Part shown: positions 35,305 through 44,008 of the stretch, piece by piece
Layout of the letters: every line of letters starts with the position of its first letter
Position numbering within the stretch: position 1 is the stretch's first letter
Source: Liquorilactobacillus vini DSM 20605
GTDB taxonomy: Bacteria > Bacillota > Bacilli > Lactobacillales > Lactobacillaceae
Direction: 5' to 3'
Assembly: GCF_000255495.1 (NCBI RefSeq)
Contig: NZ_AHYZ01000080.1
Location: forward strand, 1 to 54,088
Length of the DNA stretch: 54,088 nucleotides
Made by a program: the position numbers and the translations under genes
The notes under the pieces: generated by a model
What the model was told of the DNA's origin: nothing
The model's input: the letters and a program-made list of their open reading frames with translations, nothing else
Database searches by the model: none

Positions 35305-37039
35305 CGCTTAACACCTTCTTTTGCTGGATTTGAAATGTTCTTTGGTACCAACCAGCTTGGCTGATCAGTGCTTGGTGCTGACCTTGCTGGACAATCCTCC
35401 CGTGATCCAAAACAATAATTTTATCTGCGGCAGCAACACTGCTTAGACGGCTAGCCGCAATAATCGTTGTTTTGTTTTGCCGAATTGACTTTAAGTTTTG
35501 CAAAATTTGTTGTTCAGTTTTAGCATCAACGGCAGAAAGTGCATCATCCAAGATCAACAATTCAGGATTCAATAAGATTGCTCGTGCAATTGATAAGCGC
35601 TGTTTTTGACCGCCTGACAGTGTAATTCCCTGTTCGCCAACTTGCGTTTTAAAACCTGCTGGAAATGATAAAATATCAGTTTGTAAACCAGCCAACGAAC
35701 TAGCCCTTTCAATTTCCGCTTGGGAAGCTGTCGGTTTGGCAAAACGAATGTTATCAGCAATCGACATGGAAAACAACAAACTAATTTGGGGAACATATCC
35801 AATCGCTGGTAAGTAACTGTCCAATGAATAGTCACGAATATCAATACCACCATAGGTTATTTTGCCATGATAATTATCAAATCTACGAACCAGCAATTGC
35901 AGCAACGTGCTTTTCCCAGCACCAGTTGGCCCAACAATCCCTAGAGTTTGGCCATTTTTTAAACTGAAGGCAAGATCAATCAAAGCTGGTTGTTTGGCCC
36001 GCGAATAACTAAACTCACTAATTGCAAATTTCAGCTCTCCTTGTGGCGGAGTTGTAATTGCCCCCTGCAATTCCGTAATTTGACTTTTAATTCGCAACAG
36101 TCTCTCAATCCGATCGTAACTGGCACTCCCAAGTTCAATTACGTTGAACAAGCCACCAATCGCAAACATTGGCCAAATCAAATTACCAATATATGCAATA
36201 AAAGACACTAATTGCCCAATTGAAATAGTTTGTTTTAAAACCATCATTCCACCAATGATGATCGTCATGACATAAGCTAAACCAATAATCAAACTTGTCA
36301 GCGGATCGAAAAGTGCATCCAAGCGATAAGCTTTTTGATTTGTTTGAATTACTTCATTAACTTGCTTTTTAAAATCCGCTAAATCTTCTTTTTCCTGTCC
36401 GAGAGTGCGAATCACTTGGATCCCCTGAATACTTTCTTGTGTTTTATTATTGATTCTGGAAAAAGCAGCTTGCGAATCATCATAAGCTTGATGAATTTTA
36501 CCACCTAATTTGCTTGATAATAATGTCAATAATGGCAAAGGCAAAATCGCAATTAAAGTTAAGCGCCAGTCCACAAGAAAAATCATCGCAGCTAAAGTCG
36601 TTCCACCAGTAATTAAAGAATCAGCCAGCGTCAAGATTCCATAACCAGCTACTTCTTGAACCGCATTGACATCATTGGTTGCATGTGCCATTAAATCGCC
36701 GATTCGATGCTGCTGATAAAAATTTTCGTCCATTTTTAAATAATGGTCCATCAACCGTCCCCGCAACTTCTTTTCAAGCAAGGCCGCACTGCCCCAAATA
36801 TACTTGCGCCATGAGAAACGACAAAGATATTGAAAAACTGCCACGATAATTAGCAGCAGCAGCCAGCCTGACAAGGTAGTCGGCTTTAATTGATGATGCT
36901 GGATCAAATCAATGATAATTCCAACTACTTTTGGTGGAATAATATTGGCCAAAGCTACCATTAATAAAAAAAAGATGCCTTTAAAATATGATTGCTTTTG
37001 TTCTTTGAAAAACCATGATAGCTTTTTAAAAATCGTCAA
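35297..37039 (-). CDS. Heterodimeric ABC exporter subunit with degenerate ATP site (YheI/LmrC type)
   Basis: A 580-residue half-transporter with six membrane helices and an ATPase domain: Walker A GPTGAGKST, canonical signature LSGGQKQR, Walker B LLILDDALSAVD, where Asp replaces the catalytic Glu, and SRLSSV where the partner has HRLSTI. This degeneration of one site is the norm for heterodimeric exporters and is not damage. The start is TTG at 37039, seven bases after GGAGGTG. A palindrome lies over its -10 region. It is divergent from the MFS gene. Confidence 0.9.
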   Translation of the reverse strand: MTIFKKLSWFFKEQKQSYFKGIFFLLMVALANIIPPKVVGIIIDLIQHHQLKPTTLSGWLLLLIIVAVFQYLCRFSWRKYIWGSAALLEKKLRGRLMDHYLKMDENFYQQHRIGDLMAHATNDVNAVQEVAGYGILTLADSLITGGTTLAAMIFLVDWRLTLIAILPLPLLTLLSSKLGGKIHQAYDDSQAAFSRINNKTQESIQGIQVIRTLGQEKEDLADFKKQVNEVIQTNQKAYRLDALFDPLTSLIIGLAYVMTIIIGGMMVLKQTISIGQLVSFIAYIGNLIWPMFAIGGLFNVIELGSASYDRIERLLRIKSQITELQGAITTPPQGELKFAISEFSYSRAKQPALIDLAFSLKNGQTLGIVGPTGAGKSTLLQLLVRRFDNYHGKITYGGIDIRDYSLDSYLPAIGYVPQISLLFSMSIADNIRFAKPTASQAEIERASSLAGLQTDILSFPAGFKTQVGEQGITLSGGQKQRLSIARAILLNPELLILDDALSAVDAKTEQQILQNLKSIRQNKTTIIAASRLSSVAAADKIIVLDHGRIVQQGQHQALISQAGWYQRTFQIQQKKVLSGD

Positions 37040-37068
37040 TGTTTCTCACCTCCATAATTATCAATACA

Positions 37069-37084
37069 TATAATTTGAATTATA
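37069..37084 (-). promoter_or_regulatory. Palindromic operator over the -10 of the exporter promoter
   Basis: TATAATT-TG-AATTATA has 7-base inverted arms. The minus-strand -10 TATAAT is the 37079-37084 arm itself. A repressor bound here would block the promoter. No regulator gene is adjacent. Confidence 0.5.
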
Positions 37085-37183
37085 CACTAATAAATTAAAA
37101 ACACCATTTAATATATTTTTTTAATTTTAAAGCAGTTTACTCAATTATAAGAAAACCTAATAATAATAAAAAAGTACGTTTTA

Positions 37184-37213
37184 TTTAACATATCAAAATT
37201 GCTTGTATATAAT
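37184..37213 (+). promoter_or_regulatory. Putative promoter for the MFS-glycosyltransferase pair
   Basis: TTTAAC (37184-37189), 18-base spacer, TATAAT (37208-37213). The -35 is weak; the untranslated leader would be about 130 bases. Confidence 0.45.
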
Positions 37214-37353
37214 AGATTATCGAAGGAGTTTTGAACTATCAAAGGCTAATTCTAACTTCTGCTTATAATGCAGTTGCTCAAAAACAAGTGGGATTTTTCA
37301 CTGAGTGAGCTAAAAAATTTAAAAAAGGATTTTTAAATGAGGAGGTTTAGAAT

Positions 37354-38775
37354 TTGAAAAGAAACTTTTCAAGCTTTTTTAAGCAAATTTCAGCGATGCA
37401 TGCCGAACGCAAAATGCGGATTATCGCCTGCATCGCAACGCTTGGTGGTTTGCTGTTTGGAATCGATACTGGAGTCATTAATGGTGCCTTGCCTTATATG
37501 GCAGCCCAATCTGAACTAAACCTTTCACCACTACAACAGGGTCTAGTCACTAGCAGCTTAACACTTGGAGCAGCTTTTGGGGCATTAATTGCCGGACAAC
37601 TAGCTGATCGCTACGGTCGCAGAAAGCTGCTTTTTTATTTATCATTCATTTTCTTGGGTGGGACATTTTGCTGTTCAATCGCTTCAAATGCGCCTCTGTT
37701 AATTGTTTTTCGCTTCATTTTAGGTTTGGCTGTCGGTGGTGCATCAGGAGTTGTCCCAACTTACCTTTCTGAAATTGCAACGGAGAAGTTACGGGGACAG
37801 CTAGTCGCCCAGAACGATTTAATGATCACAAGTGGTCAATTATTAGCTTTTATGGTCAATGCAATTATAGGAAATCTTTTGGTTAATACAAATGGTATTT
37901 GGCGTTGGATGATTGCATTTGGTATGATTCCTGCAATGCTGCTGCTAATTGGTGTTTTTTTTATACCTGAATCGCCCAGATGGCTTATTCAAAACCAGCG
38001 GCTTCCAATGGCTATCAAAATACTGCGTTCCTTACGAGACAATCGAATACAAATCAAGACCGAAATTAGTGCAATTCAAAAAAGTCTTGTCCAGCAGCAA
38101 CCACAATCTTTTGATTGGCAATTATTAAAATCACCAGTTGTGCGAAAAACGTTCTTAATTGGCATCGGATTGGGAATCGTTCAGCAAATCATTGGAATTA
38201 ACCTAATTATGTATTATGGGACGACTATCTTGCTCAAAACTGGACTTGATCATCATGCAGCTTTAATTGCCAATATTGGCAATGGTGTTATCTCGGTAAT
38301 TGCTGCGGATATAGGTCTGAGGTTAATGGATCATTGGACACGGCGCAAGATGCTCTTAAGCGGAATTGGCATAACAACTTGTTCACTAGCCGGAATTACT
38401 TGGTGCTCAGTTCAGCTAAGCAATTTGAAAATTTTTCCTTTTTTAATCATTGGTCTTTCAATGATTTTCTTGTTCTTTTTCCAAAGCTTAGTTTCCCCAA
38501 CCACTTGGGTTATAATGTCAGAAATCTTTCCCCAACAAATTAGAGGTGTCGGTATGGGAATCGCCACCTTTTGCTTATGGCTGGGTAATTTTTCAGTTGG
38601 TTTAGTTTTCCCAGTCCTGTTAAGCTCAATTGGTTTAGCAAAGACTTTCTTGATTTTTGTATTAACCAATATTTTGGCGTTTATCTTTTGTGATCAAGTC
38701 GTTCCAGAAACCAGTGGCAAATCATTAGAAAAAGTTCAATTTGAGTTACGCAGACAAGCAAAAAAGGAATCTTGA
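37354..38775 (+). CDS. Sugar-porter family MFS transporter
   Basis: A 473-residue, 12-helix proton symporter of the sugar porter family (AraE/XylE/IolT-like). Signatures: GGLLFGIDTGVINGALPYM in helix 1, DRYGRRKLLF between helices 2 and 3, VPTYLSEIATEKLRGQL, PESPRWLI after helix 6, QQIIGINLIMYYG in helix 7 and PETSGKSLE at the end. The substrate is probably a hexose, pentose or inositol, but no catabolic gene is next to it. The start is TTG at 37354 behind GAGGAGG. The glycosyltransferase gene starts 53 bases after its stop. Confidence 0.9.
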   Translation: MKRNFSSFFKQISAMHAERKMRIIACIATLGGLLFGIDTGVINGALPYMAAQSELNLSPLQQGLVTSSLTLGAAFGALIAGQLADRYGRRKLLFYLSFIFLGGTFCCSIASNAPLLIVFRFILGLAVGGASGVVPTYLSEIATEKLRGQLVAQNDLMITSGQLLAFMVNAIIGNLLVNTNGIWRWMIAFGMIPAMLLLIGVFFIPESPRWLIQNQRLPMAIKILRSLRDNRIQIKTEISAIQKSLVQQQPQSFDWQLLKSPVVRKTFLIGIGLGIVQQIIGINLIMYYGTTILLKTGLDHHAALIANIGNGVISVIAADIGLRLMDHWTRRKMLLSGIGITTCSLAGITWCSVQLSNLKIFPFLIIGLSMIFLFFFQSLVSPTTWVIMSEIFPQQIRGVGMGIATFCLWLGNFSVGLVFPVLLSSIGLAKTFLIFVLTNILAFIFCDQVVPETSGKSLEKVQFELRRQAKKES

Positions 38776-38828
38776 TTATTCATTTAATCAATTATCAAGT
38801 CAGCAATTTTTTAAGGAGGAATTTAAGA

Positions 38829-39941
38829 ATGAAAATTACTTTGATTACACAATTTTTGGAAGGTCATGGTGGAACCGAACGCGTAATTTCTGAATTAATC
38901 AACCATGATTTGAAAAATACTTACCAAGTCCTTGTCCCAGCTAGTGGTAAACCCGACTGGCTGCAATGGATTCAACGTTCAACAAACTATATAGTTAAAA
39001 TTTGTCAGCAAAAGTCACCAGCAAGCCAAGTTAACTTTATTACCAATAATATCCGGAGTTTTAAACCTGAGATAGTTTTAGGACTTGAAGGAAAAGCTAA
39101 TCGTTTAGCCTTTAAAATCCGCCAAAAATTTGCTTTAAATTATAAAATTATCTCGTGGGGACATACTTCAATTTTGGAAACCAATTACTTCGCTAAACAA
39201 GATCTAACCTTTTCAGACTACCATTTAGCTATTAGCTCTGGTATCCAGCATCAGCTAATCCAGCTAGGTGTCGATCCAGCAAAGATTTTTTTAATCTACA
39301 ATCCAATTAATGTCAAAAATTCAAAGCCAATTCCAGTACCACAAGATCCAGTTTTTCGGCCAATCTTTATTGGTCGAATCCTGTTAGATGGTCAAAAAAA
39401 TTTGCGAATGCTCTTAGAAACTTTAAAACGATTAAAGTTTCCATGGCAAATCGATATTTTCGGCCAAGGCGTCGATTTGCCAGCTGCTAAAGAGTTAGCC
39501 ATCAAACTAGGAATTAATAAAAAAATCATTTGGCATGGATGGGTTCCAGATCCCTGGCAAGCTATTAACCAAGCTGATTGTTTATTGCTTTGTTCAAAAT
39601 ATGAAGGCTTTCCGATGGTGGTCGTTGAAGCACTTTCTCGTGGCTTGCCAGTAATTTCCACTGATTGTCCAACTGGCCCGCGCGATCTTATTGATCAATC
39701 GAATGGTATCTTAACCCCAATGAATGATCAACTTGCTTTTGCCAAAGCTTGTCAAATCCTTTACCAGCAACGCAACCAAATTCAACGTCAAAAGATTCAA
39801 GCTTCAATCAAAAAATTCGATATTAAGCATTACATTAAACAGTTACAGAATATTTATCAATTTGTTGCTGCAGCTCCGACTAAAGTCACTTTGCAACTAA
39901 CAAAAGAAACAGACAATGATCCGACCGCAACCACTTACTGA
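38829..39941 (+). CDS. Family 4 glycosyltransferase
   Basis: A 370-residue GT-B fold glycosyltransferase of the GT4 group. The N-terminal domain begins MKITLITQFLEGHGGTERVISELI; the donor-binding domain has PIFIGRILLDGQKN, WHGWVPDPW and the EGFPMVVVEALSRGLPVISTDCPTGPRDLI motif with the E-x7-E pair. A retaining transfer of a hexose or N-acetylhexosamine to a cell-surface glycan is typical; no other polysaccharide genes are near. I start it at ATG 38829 behind AAGGAGG. The longer frame to 38772 lacks a ribosome binding site and is not family-like. No membrane helix. Confidence 0.88.
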   Translation: MKITLITQFLEGHGGTERVISELINHDLKNTYQVLVPASGKPDWLQWIQRSTNYIVKICQQKSPASQVNFITNNIRSFKPEIVLGLEGKANRLAFKIRQKFALNYKIISWGHTSILETNYFAKQDLTFSDYHLAISSGIQHQLIQLGVDPAKIFLIYNPINVKNSKPIPVPQDPVFRPIFIGRILLDGQKNLRMLLETLKRLKFPWQIDIFGQGVDLPAAKELAIKLGINKKIIWHGWVPDPWQAINQADCLLLCSKYEGFPMVVVEALSRGLPVISTDCPTGPRDLIDQSNGILTPMNDQLAFAKACQILYQQRNQIQRQKIQASIKKFDIKHYIKQLQNIYQFVAAAPTKVTLQLTKETDNDPTATTY

Positions 39942-40026
39942 ATTTCCAATGAGTTGTTTAACTAATTTTTCTAAGAAAAAAGCCCTTTAAACTTAAATTA
40001 ATTAATTTTTTCTTCCAAATAGATGC

Positions 40027-40032
40027 TAAAAT
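40027..40032 (+). promoter_or_regulatory. Extended -10 for the DUF554 gene
   Basis: TGC-TAAAAT, 33 bases before the ATG, with TGN at the extended position. The -35 is unclear. Confidence 0.4.
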
Positions 40033-40064
40033 AAATTTAAATCAGATTTAAGCGGGGGAAGTAA

Positions 40065-40772
40065 ATGTTTACTGGAATTGGAACTTTAGCGAATACTGGA
40101 TCGGTGATTTTAGGCGGTGCCGTTGGCTATCTTTTTCAACGAATTTTAACCAAGAAAATGCAGACCACCTTAATGCAAGCTTTAGGAACTGCCGTTATTT
40201 TTATTGGCATTGCCGGTGCTCTCAGTAAAATCCTCGTCATCAAGCAGGAGACAATTAGTACACAAGGCTTGATGATGGCTGCTGTTTCACTTGCATTAGG
40301 GGCTTTTTTAGGGGAATTGCTCAAGATTGAAGAACAATTTAAATCTTTGGGTAATTGGCTACGCATCAGCGATGATTCTCATTTCATTGAAGGATTCGTA
40401 GCGGCCACTTTGACAACTTGTGTCGGTGCAATGGCCATAATTGGTCCTTTACAAGATGCTCTGTTGCATGATCCGACAATGCTGTTTACTAAATCTATTT
40501 TAGACGGAGTGATTGTTGCACTTTACACTTCAGCACTTGGAATCGGAGCAGCTTTTAGCGCTTTACCAATTTTCATTTTTGAAGGCAGCATTACCCTTTT
40601 AGCTACTTTGATTTCACCTTATTTAACAACAGCTATGACTAACGGGCTATCACTAGTCGGTTCAATGCTGATTTTTTGTATTGGCTTAAATTTATTGCTT
40701 GATTGTAAGATCAAAGTAGCTAATCTGCTACCGTCTTTAGTAGTCGTTTTAGTCTATGCCATTTTAGCTTAA
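40065..40772 (+). CDS. DUF554 membrane protein (YdfK/YqgA family)
   Basis: A 235-residue hydrophobic protein with about seven membrane segments. Family features: start GIGTLANTGSVILGGAVGYL, SLALGAFLGELLKIE, FVAATLTTCVGAMAIIGPLQDAL, KSILDGVIVALYTSALGIGAAFSALPIFIFEGSITLLA. Function unknown, possibly a transporter. GGGGGAAG precedes the ATG. It lies between the glycosyltransferase and Hsp20 genes, with its own likely promoter. Confidence 0.88.
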   Translation: MFTGIGTLANTGSVILGGAVGYLFQRILTKKMQTTLMQALGTAVIFIGIAGALSKILVIKQETISTQGLMMAAVSLALGAFLGELLKIEEQFKSLGNWLRISDDSHFIEGFVAATLTTCVGAMAIIGPLQDALLHDPTMLFTKSILDGVIVALYTSALGIGAAFSALPIFIFEGSITLLATLISPYLTTAMTNGLSLVGSMLIFCIGLNLLLDCKIKVANLLPSLVVVLVYAILA

Positions 40773-40822
40773 GCTTAGGTCTTACGAGATTACGTTATAA
40801 AAACATTTATATTTTTAACTTA

Positions 40823-40849
40823 TTAGCAATCGCAAAATTCGAGTGCTAA
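40823..40849 (+). promoter_or_regulatory. CIRCE element (HrcA operator)
   Basis: TTAGCAATC-N9-GAGTGCTAA. This matches the CIRCE consensus TTAGCACTC-N9-GAGTGCTAA with one mismatch in the left arm and exact spacing. It places the Hsp20 gene under HrcA heat-shock repression. Confidence 0.9.
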
Positions 40850-40853
40850 ATAT

Positions 40854-40881
40854 TTGCATTTATTTAGGAAATGTTTATTAT
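40854..40881 (+). promoter_or_regulatory. Putative hsp20 promoter
   Basis: TTGCAT (40854-40859), 16-base spacer, TATTAT (40876-40881), directly after the CIRCE element. An upstream promoter overlapped by CIRCE is not excluded. Confidence 0.5.
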
Positions 40882-40920
40882 GGAAGATGAAGCAAGGAAT
40901 TAAAGAAAGGATGATTTTAG

Positions 40921-41364
40921 ATGGCTAATGATTTAAACCGTTACAATGGATTTTTAGGAAACTTAGGCAGCTGGATGAATGATGATTTCTTTAAGGACTT
41001 TGGCAAAAATGTATTTAGTAAGTTACCAGTAAAATCCGATTTAAAAACTGATATCAAAGAAACCAAAGATGCCTATCAAGTAAAAATTGATATGCCAGGA
41101 TTTGATAAAAAGAACATTCACGTCAACTATGATAATGATACTCTATCAATTGTCGGCAGTCGTGACAGCTTCAATGATGAAAGTGATAAAGAAGGCAACG
41201 TTGTATACAGTGAACGTTCTTATGGGCAGTTTGCTCGTCAGTATCATTTACCAGACGTTGATCGTAATAAAGTTTCGGCTAAGTACGATAATGGCGTATT
41301 AAGTCTGAATTTGCCAAAGCTGGAGGAAGTCGAAGACAGTTCAACTCATATTGAAATTGATTAA
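40921..41364 (+). CDS. Hsp20/alpha-crystallin small heat-shock protein
   Basis: A 147-residue ATP-independent holdase that keeps unfolding proteins soluble. The alpha-crystallin domain (about 38-135) shows TDIKETKDAYQVKIDMPGFDKKNIHVNYDNDTLSIVGSR and ARQYHLPDVDRNKVSAKYDNGVLSLNLPK (the G-x-L motif at GVLSL), with a short IEI-type C-terminal tail (THIEID). AAAGGATG precedes the ATG. A single-gene unit with CIRCE upstream and a strong terminator downstream. Confidence 0.95.
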   Translation: MANDLNRYNGFLGNLGSWMNDDFFKDFGKNVFSKLPVKSDLKTDIKETKDAYQVKIDMPGFDKKNIHVNYDNDTLSIVGSRDSFNDESDKEGNVVYSERSYGQFARQYHLPDVDRNKVSAKYDNGVLSLNLPKLEEVEDSSTHIEID

Positions 41365-41425
41365 TTCGGTTTTGATCAATTTTAAATAATTGTTTTCATT
41401 TGAAGCTTAAGTAATGTAATTTTAG

Positions 41426-41466
41426 TTCTGAGAATAGTTAATTTAACTGTTCTCAGAATTTTTTTG
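41426..41466 (+). terminator. Terminator of hsp20
   Basis: TTCTGAGAA...TTCTCAGAA stem, extended by AGTTAA/TTAACT, followed by a T-run. Confidence 0.88.
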
Positions 41467-41562
41467 CTTTCCGACAGATTTTGAGAATACAGCGCTTATT
41501 TAGCAATTTTATTTATCCATAAAATCCCCTCTTAATTCAAGTAAAAGTTCAAAATTATTGAC

Positions 41563-41591
41563 TTGCTAAAAAAATATTTTTAGCTTATAAT
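41563..41591 (+). promoter_or_regulatory. Promoter of the tetR-ABC exporter operon
   Basis: TTGCTA (41563-41568), 17-base spacer, TATAAT (41586-41591). The first operator begins at the last base of the -10. Confidence 0.75.
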
Positions 41592-41618
41592 GACATATTG
41601 TCACATGACAGATTGTCA
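41591..41618 (+). promoter_or_regulatory. Twin palindromic operators, probably for the TetR regulator
   Basis: Two 13-base sites, TGACATATTGTCA (41591-41603) and TGACAGATTGTCA (41606-41618), both TGACA-N3-TGTCA, spaced 15 bases centre to centre. They cover the transcription start, so occupancy would shut off the operon. Confidence 0.75.
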
Positions 41619-41643
41619 TATAAACTTTAGAAAGGAGTTTAAA

Positions 41644-42258
41644 ATGCCCACAACAACTTTTTATCATTTAGATCCGCAAAAAAAACAGCGACTCTTTGAA
41701 GCGGCTCTGGCCGAATTTTCACAAAAAAGCTTTGCCGATTCAGCCATTAGCGAAATTATTCGCAGAGCCAAAATCCCGCGCGGCAGTTTCTATCAATACT
41801 TTGAAGATAAATTAGATTGTTATCTTTACTTTGTCAGCCAAATTCAAACTGAACGCAATCAAACTTTTTTAAAAGCCCTTAATGAATCAGATGGAAATTT
41901 GTTGTTAGCAACTAGAAAGTTTTATCAAATTAGTATCAATGAAATAATCAATGGTCCTTATGCTACTTATTTTCAGATCATGATTCAGGCTCATGATTTT
42001 CGCCTTCATCGCAGGTTGCCTCATGGTGGTCAGCAACAGCTAATTAATCAGCTCTATGAAAATACTAATTTGCAACTTTTAAAAGTTAATGGTATTGATC
42101 AATTTCGCTGTTTAATTGAAATGATCTTAAATATTTTTTTTCGATCGGTTGGCCGTTACTTTTATTGTCAACAAGCAGGTAACTTTCAACCAGTTGAAAC
42201 AATCAAAAAGCAATGCCTGACAATGCTAAGCTGGTTGGAAAATGGCGTTGTAAAATAA
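41644..42258 (+). CDS. TetR-family repressor of the ABC exporter
   Basis: A 204-residue regulator with the TetR helix-turn-helix at the N-terminus (KQRLFEAALAEFSQKSFADSAISEIIRRAKIPRGSFYQYFEDKLDCY, about 10-57) and a divergent helical ligand-binding domain. I start at the ATG at 41644 behind AAAGGAG; the frame upstream to 41590 runs through the operators and is not coding. It is the first gene of an operon with two ABC exporter genes (22-base gap). It probably binds the twin palindromes and responds to a substrate of the exporter. Confidence 0.9.
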   Translation: MPTTTFYHLDPQKKQRLFEAALAEFSQKSFADSAISEIIRRAKIPRGSFYQYFEDKLDCYLYFVSQIQTERNQTFLKALNESDGNLLLATRKFYQISINEIINGPYATYFQIMIQAHDFRLHRRLPHGGQQQLINQLYENTNLQLLKVNGIDQFRCLIEMILNIFFRSVGRYFYCQQAGNFQPVETIKKQCLTMLSWLENGVVK

Positions 42259-42280
42259 TTACAGAAATTGGAGTGAATTT

Positions 42281-44008
42281 ATGTTCAATTTAGCACGTAA
42301 AAGATTATCCCCTTGGGCAGTTTTAAGTGCACTAATATTCATGATCATTCAAGTATTTTGTGATCTTAATTTACCAACCTTGACTTCAAATATGATCAAC
42401 AAAGGTGTTATAACTGGCGATATTGATTATATTTGGCGGATCGGCGGCAAGATGCTTATCTTTGCATTATTTAGTCTGCTAGCTGCGAGTGGCAATGTCT
42501 TTTTTGCTTCGACACAAGCCCAAAAATTTGGCACCAAATTACGAGAAGAATTATTTACCAAAGTTTTAAGTTTTGGCAGTCATGAAATCGATCAATTTGG
42601 AGCCTCTTCTTTGATCACTCGGACAACTAATGATGTTTTACAAATCCAAAATGTCACGATTATGGCTTTGCGCATGATGATCCAGTCACCAACCATGTTA
42701 GTTGGTGCCGGAATCATGGCTTATTTAAACGAGCCAAGATTAACAACTGTTTTTTTAATTTCTTTACCGCTCCTAGCGCTGGCCGTCGGTTGTGTCATGT
42801 ACTTTGCTGTCCCACTCTTTAAAAGTTTGCAACAAAAAACTGATCGGATTAATTTGGTCTTTCGTGAAGGTTTAACTGGTGTCCGCGTTATTCGAGCATT
42901 CAGACGTGACCAATTTGAACAAGACCGTTTTAAAGTTGCTAATAAATCGTATACTGATACCGCGATTAAGGCTTTTAGTTTAGTTTCAATCATGTTTCCA
43001 ATCATGACCTTAGTCTTAAATGGTACTAATATTGGAATCATTTGGATCGGCGGTAAATTAATTTCAACGCGCTCAATGGAAGTTGGAAATCTAGTTTCTT
43101 TTATGAACTATGCTGCGATGATTCTTTTTAGTTTTATGATGCTTTCAATGGTTTTCGTTTTCATTCCACGTGCTCAAGCTGCTGCAAGTCGGATCCAAGA
43201 TGTTTTGCAGACTCCTGATTCGGTCAAAGATCTAGCTGCTGCTGATCTGCAAACCCAAGCAACCCATGAACTTGCCTTCAAGCAGGTGAACTATCGCTAT
43301 GATCACGCTGAAAAATTGGCACTTCAAAATATCAATTTTTCCTTAAAGTCTGGCCAGACCTTAGCGATTATTGGCGGTACTGGTTCAGGAAAATCAACGT
43401 TGGTCAACCTTTTACCGCGTTTATATGATATTGAAAAAGGCAAAATTACTTTAGACGGGACTAATATTGCTAAAATCACTCAAAATAGCCTGCATCGCGA
43501 AATTTCCTTTGTTCAGCAACGCGCCTTTCTATTCCACGGTACTATCAGGAGCAATTTAAAATATGGCAAGCCTGATGCAACTAATGATCAAATGTGGCAC
43601 GCTTTAGAAATTGCTCAAGCCCAAGGCTTCGTGAGCGCATTGCCTGGCGGACTTGATGCACCAGTTGAACACGGTGGCGCAAACTTTTCTGGCGGTCAGC
43701 GTCAGCGGCTGGCAATCGCCCGAGCGGTTATTAAGCCGGCTGCTGTTTATGTTTTTGACGACTCATTTTCGGCACTTGACTTTAAAACTGATGCTCAGCT
43801 GCGACAAGCACTTAAAGCTGATTCGCAAATCAATCAGGGAATTGTCATTATCGTGGCCCAAAGGATTGCAACTGTTACCCAAGCGGATGAGATCTTAGTT
43901 CTTGATGGTGGTCAAGTCGTTGGCCAGGGTACCCATGAATACTTAAAAGCTACTAATTCGACTTATCAGGAAATTATGCATTCGCAGTTGCGAGAGGGGG
44001 AGATATAA
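42281..44008 (+). CDS. Heterodimeric ABC exporter subunit, degenerate ATP site (EfrA type)
   Basis: A 575-residue half-transporter: membrane domain with six helices, then ATPase domain with Walker A GGTGSGKST, signature FSGGQRQR, Walker B VYVFDDSFSALD (Asp in place of the catalytic Glu) and switch AQRIATV, where Gln replaces His. The signature is intact, so it completes the active site of its partner. This matches the EfrA/YfiB side of heterodimeric drug exporters. The stop is directly followed by the partner's ATG, so translation is tightly coupled. Confidence 0.9.
   Translation: MFNLARKRLSPWAVLSALIFMIIQVFCDLNLPTLTSNMINKGVITGDIDYIWRIGGKMLIFALFSLLAASGNVFFASTQAQKFGTKLREELFTKVLSFGSHEIDQFGASSLITRTTNDVLQIQNVTIMALRMMIQSPTMLVGAGIMAYLNEPRLTTVFLISLPLLALAVGCVMYFAVPLFKSLQQKTDRINLVFREGLTGVRVIRAFRRDQFEQDRFKVANKSYTDTAIKAFSLVSIMFPIMTLVLNGTNIGIIWIGGKLISTRSMEVGNLVSFMNYAAMILFSFMMLSMVFVFIPRAQAAASRIQDVLQTPDSVKDLAAADLQTQATHELAFKQVNYRYDHAEKLALQNINFSLKSGQTLAIIGGTGSGKSTLVNLLPRLYDIEKGKITLDGTNIAKITQNSLHREISFVQQRAFLFHGTIRSNLKYGKPDATNDQMWHALEIAQAQGFVSALPGGLDAPVEHGGANFSGGQRQRLAIARAVIKPAAVYVFDDSFSALDFKTDAQLRQALKADSQINQGIVIIVAQRIATVTQADEILVLDGGQVVGQGTHEYLKATNSTYQEIMHSQLREGEI

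Larger units (their letters stand above)
37040..37353. other. Divergent regulatory region between exporter and MFS genes
   Basis: This 314-base AT-rich spacer holds the minus-strand -10 with palindrome (37069-37084) and a plus-strand -10 (37208-37213). A 25-codon plus-strand frame from TTG 37231 has AAGGAG only two bases before it, so it is not called as a gene. Confidence 0.55.

Noticed and set aside
35297..37039. Walker B Asp and altered switch in the first exporter pair (and in 42281-44008) as signs of decay
   Set aside because: One degenerate site is the rule in heterodimeric ABC exporters. Each degenerate subunit has an intact partner next to it.
37231..37308. 25-codon leader peptide upstream of the MFS gene
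   Set aside because: AAGGAG is only two bases from the TTG, and no attenuator hairpin with a T-run follows.
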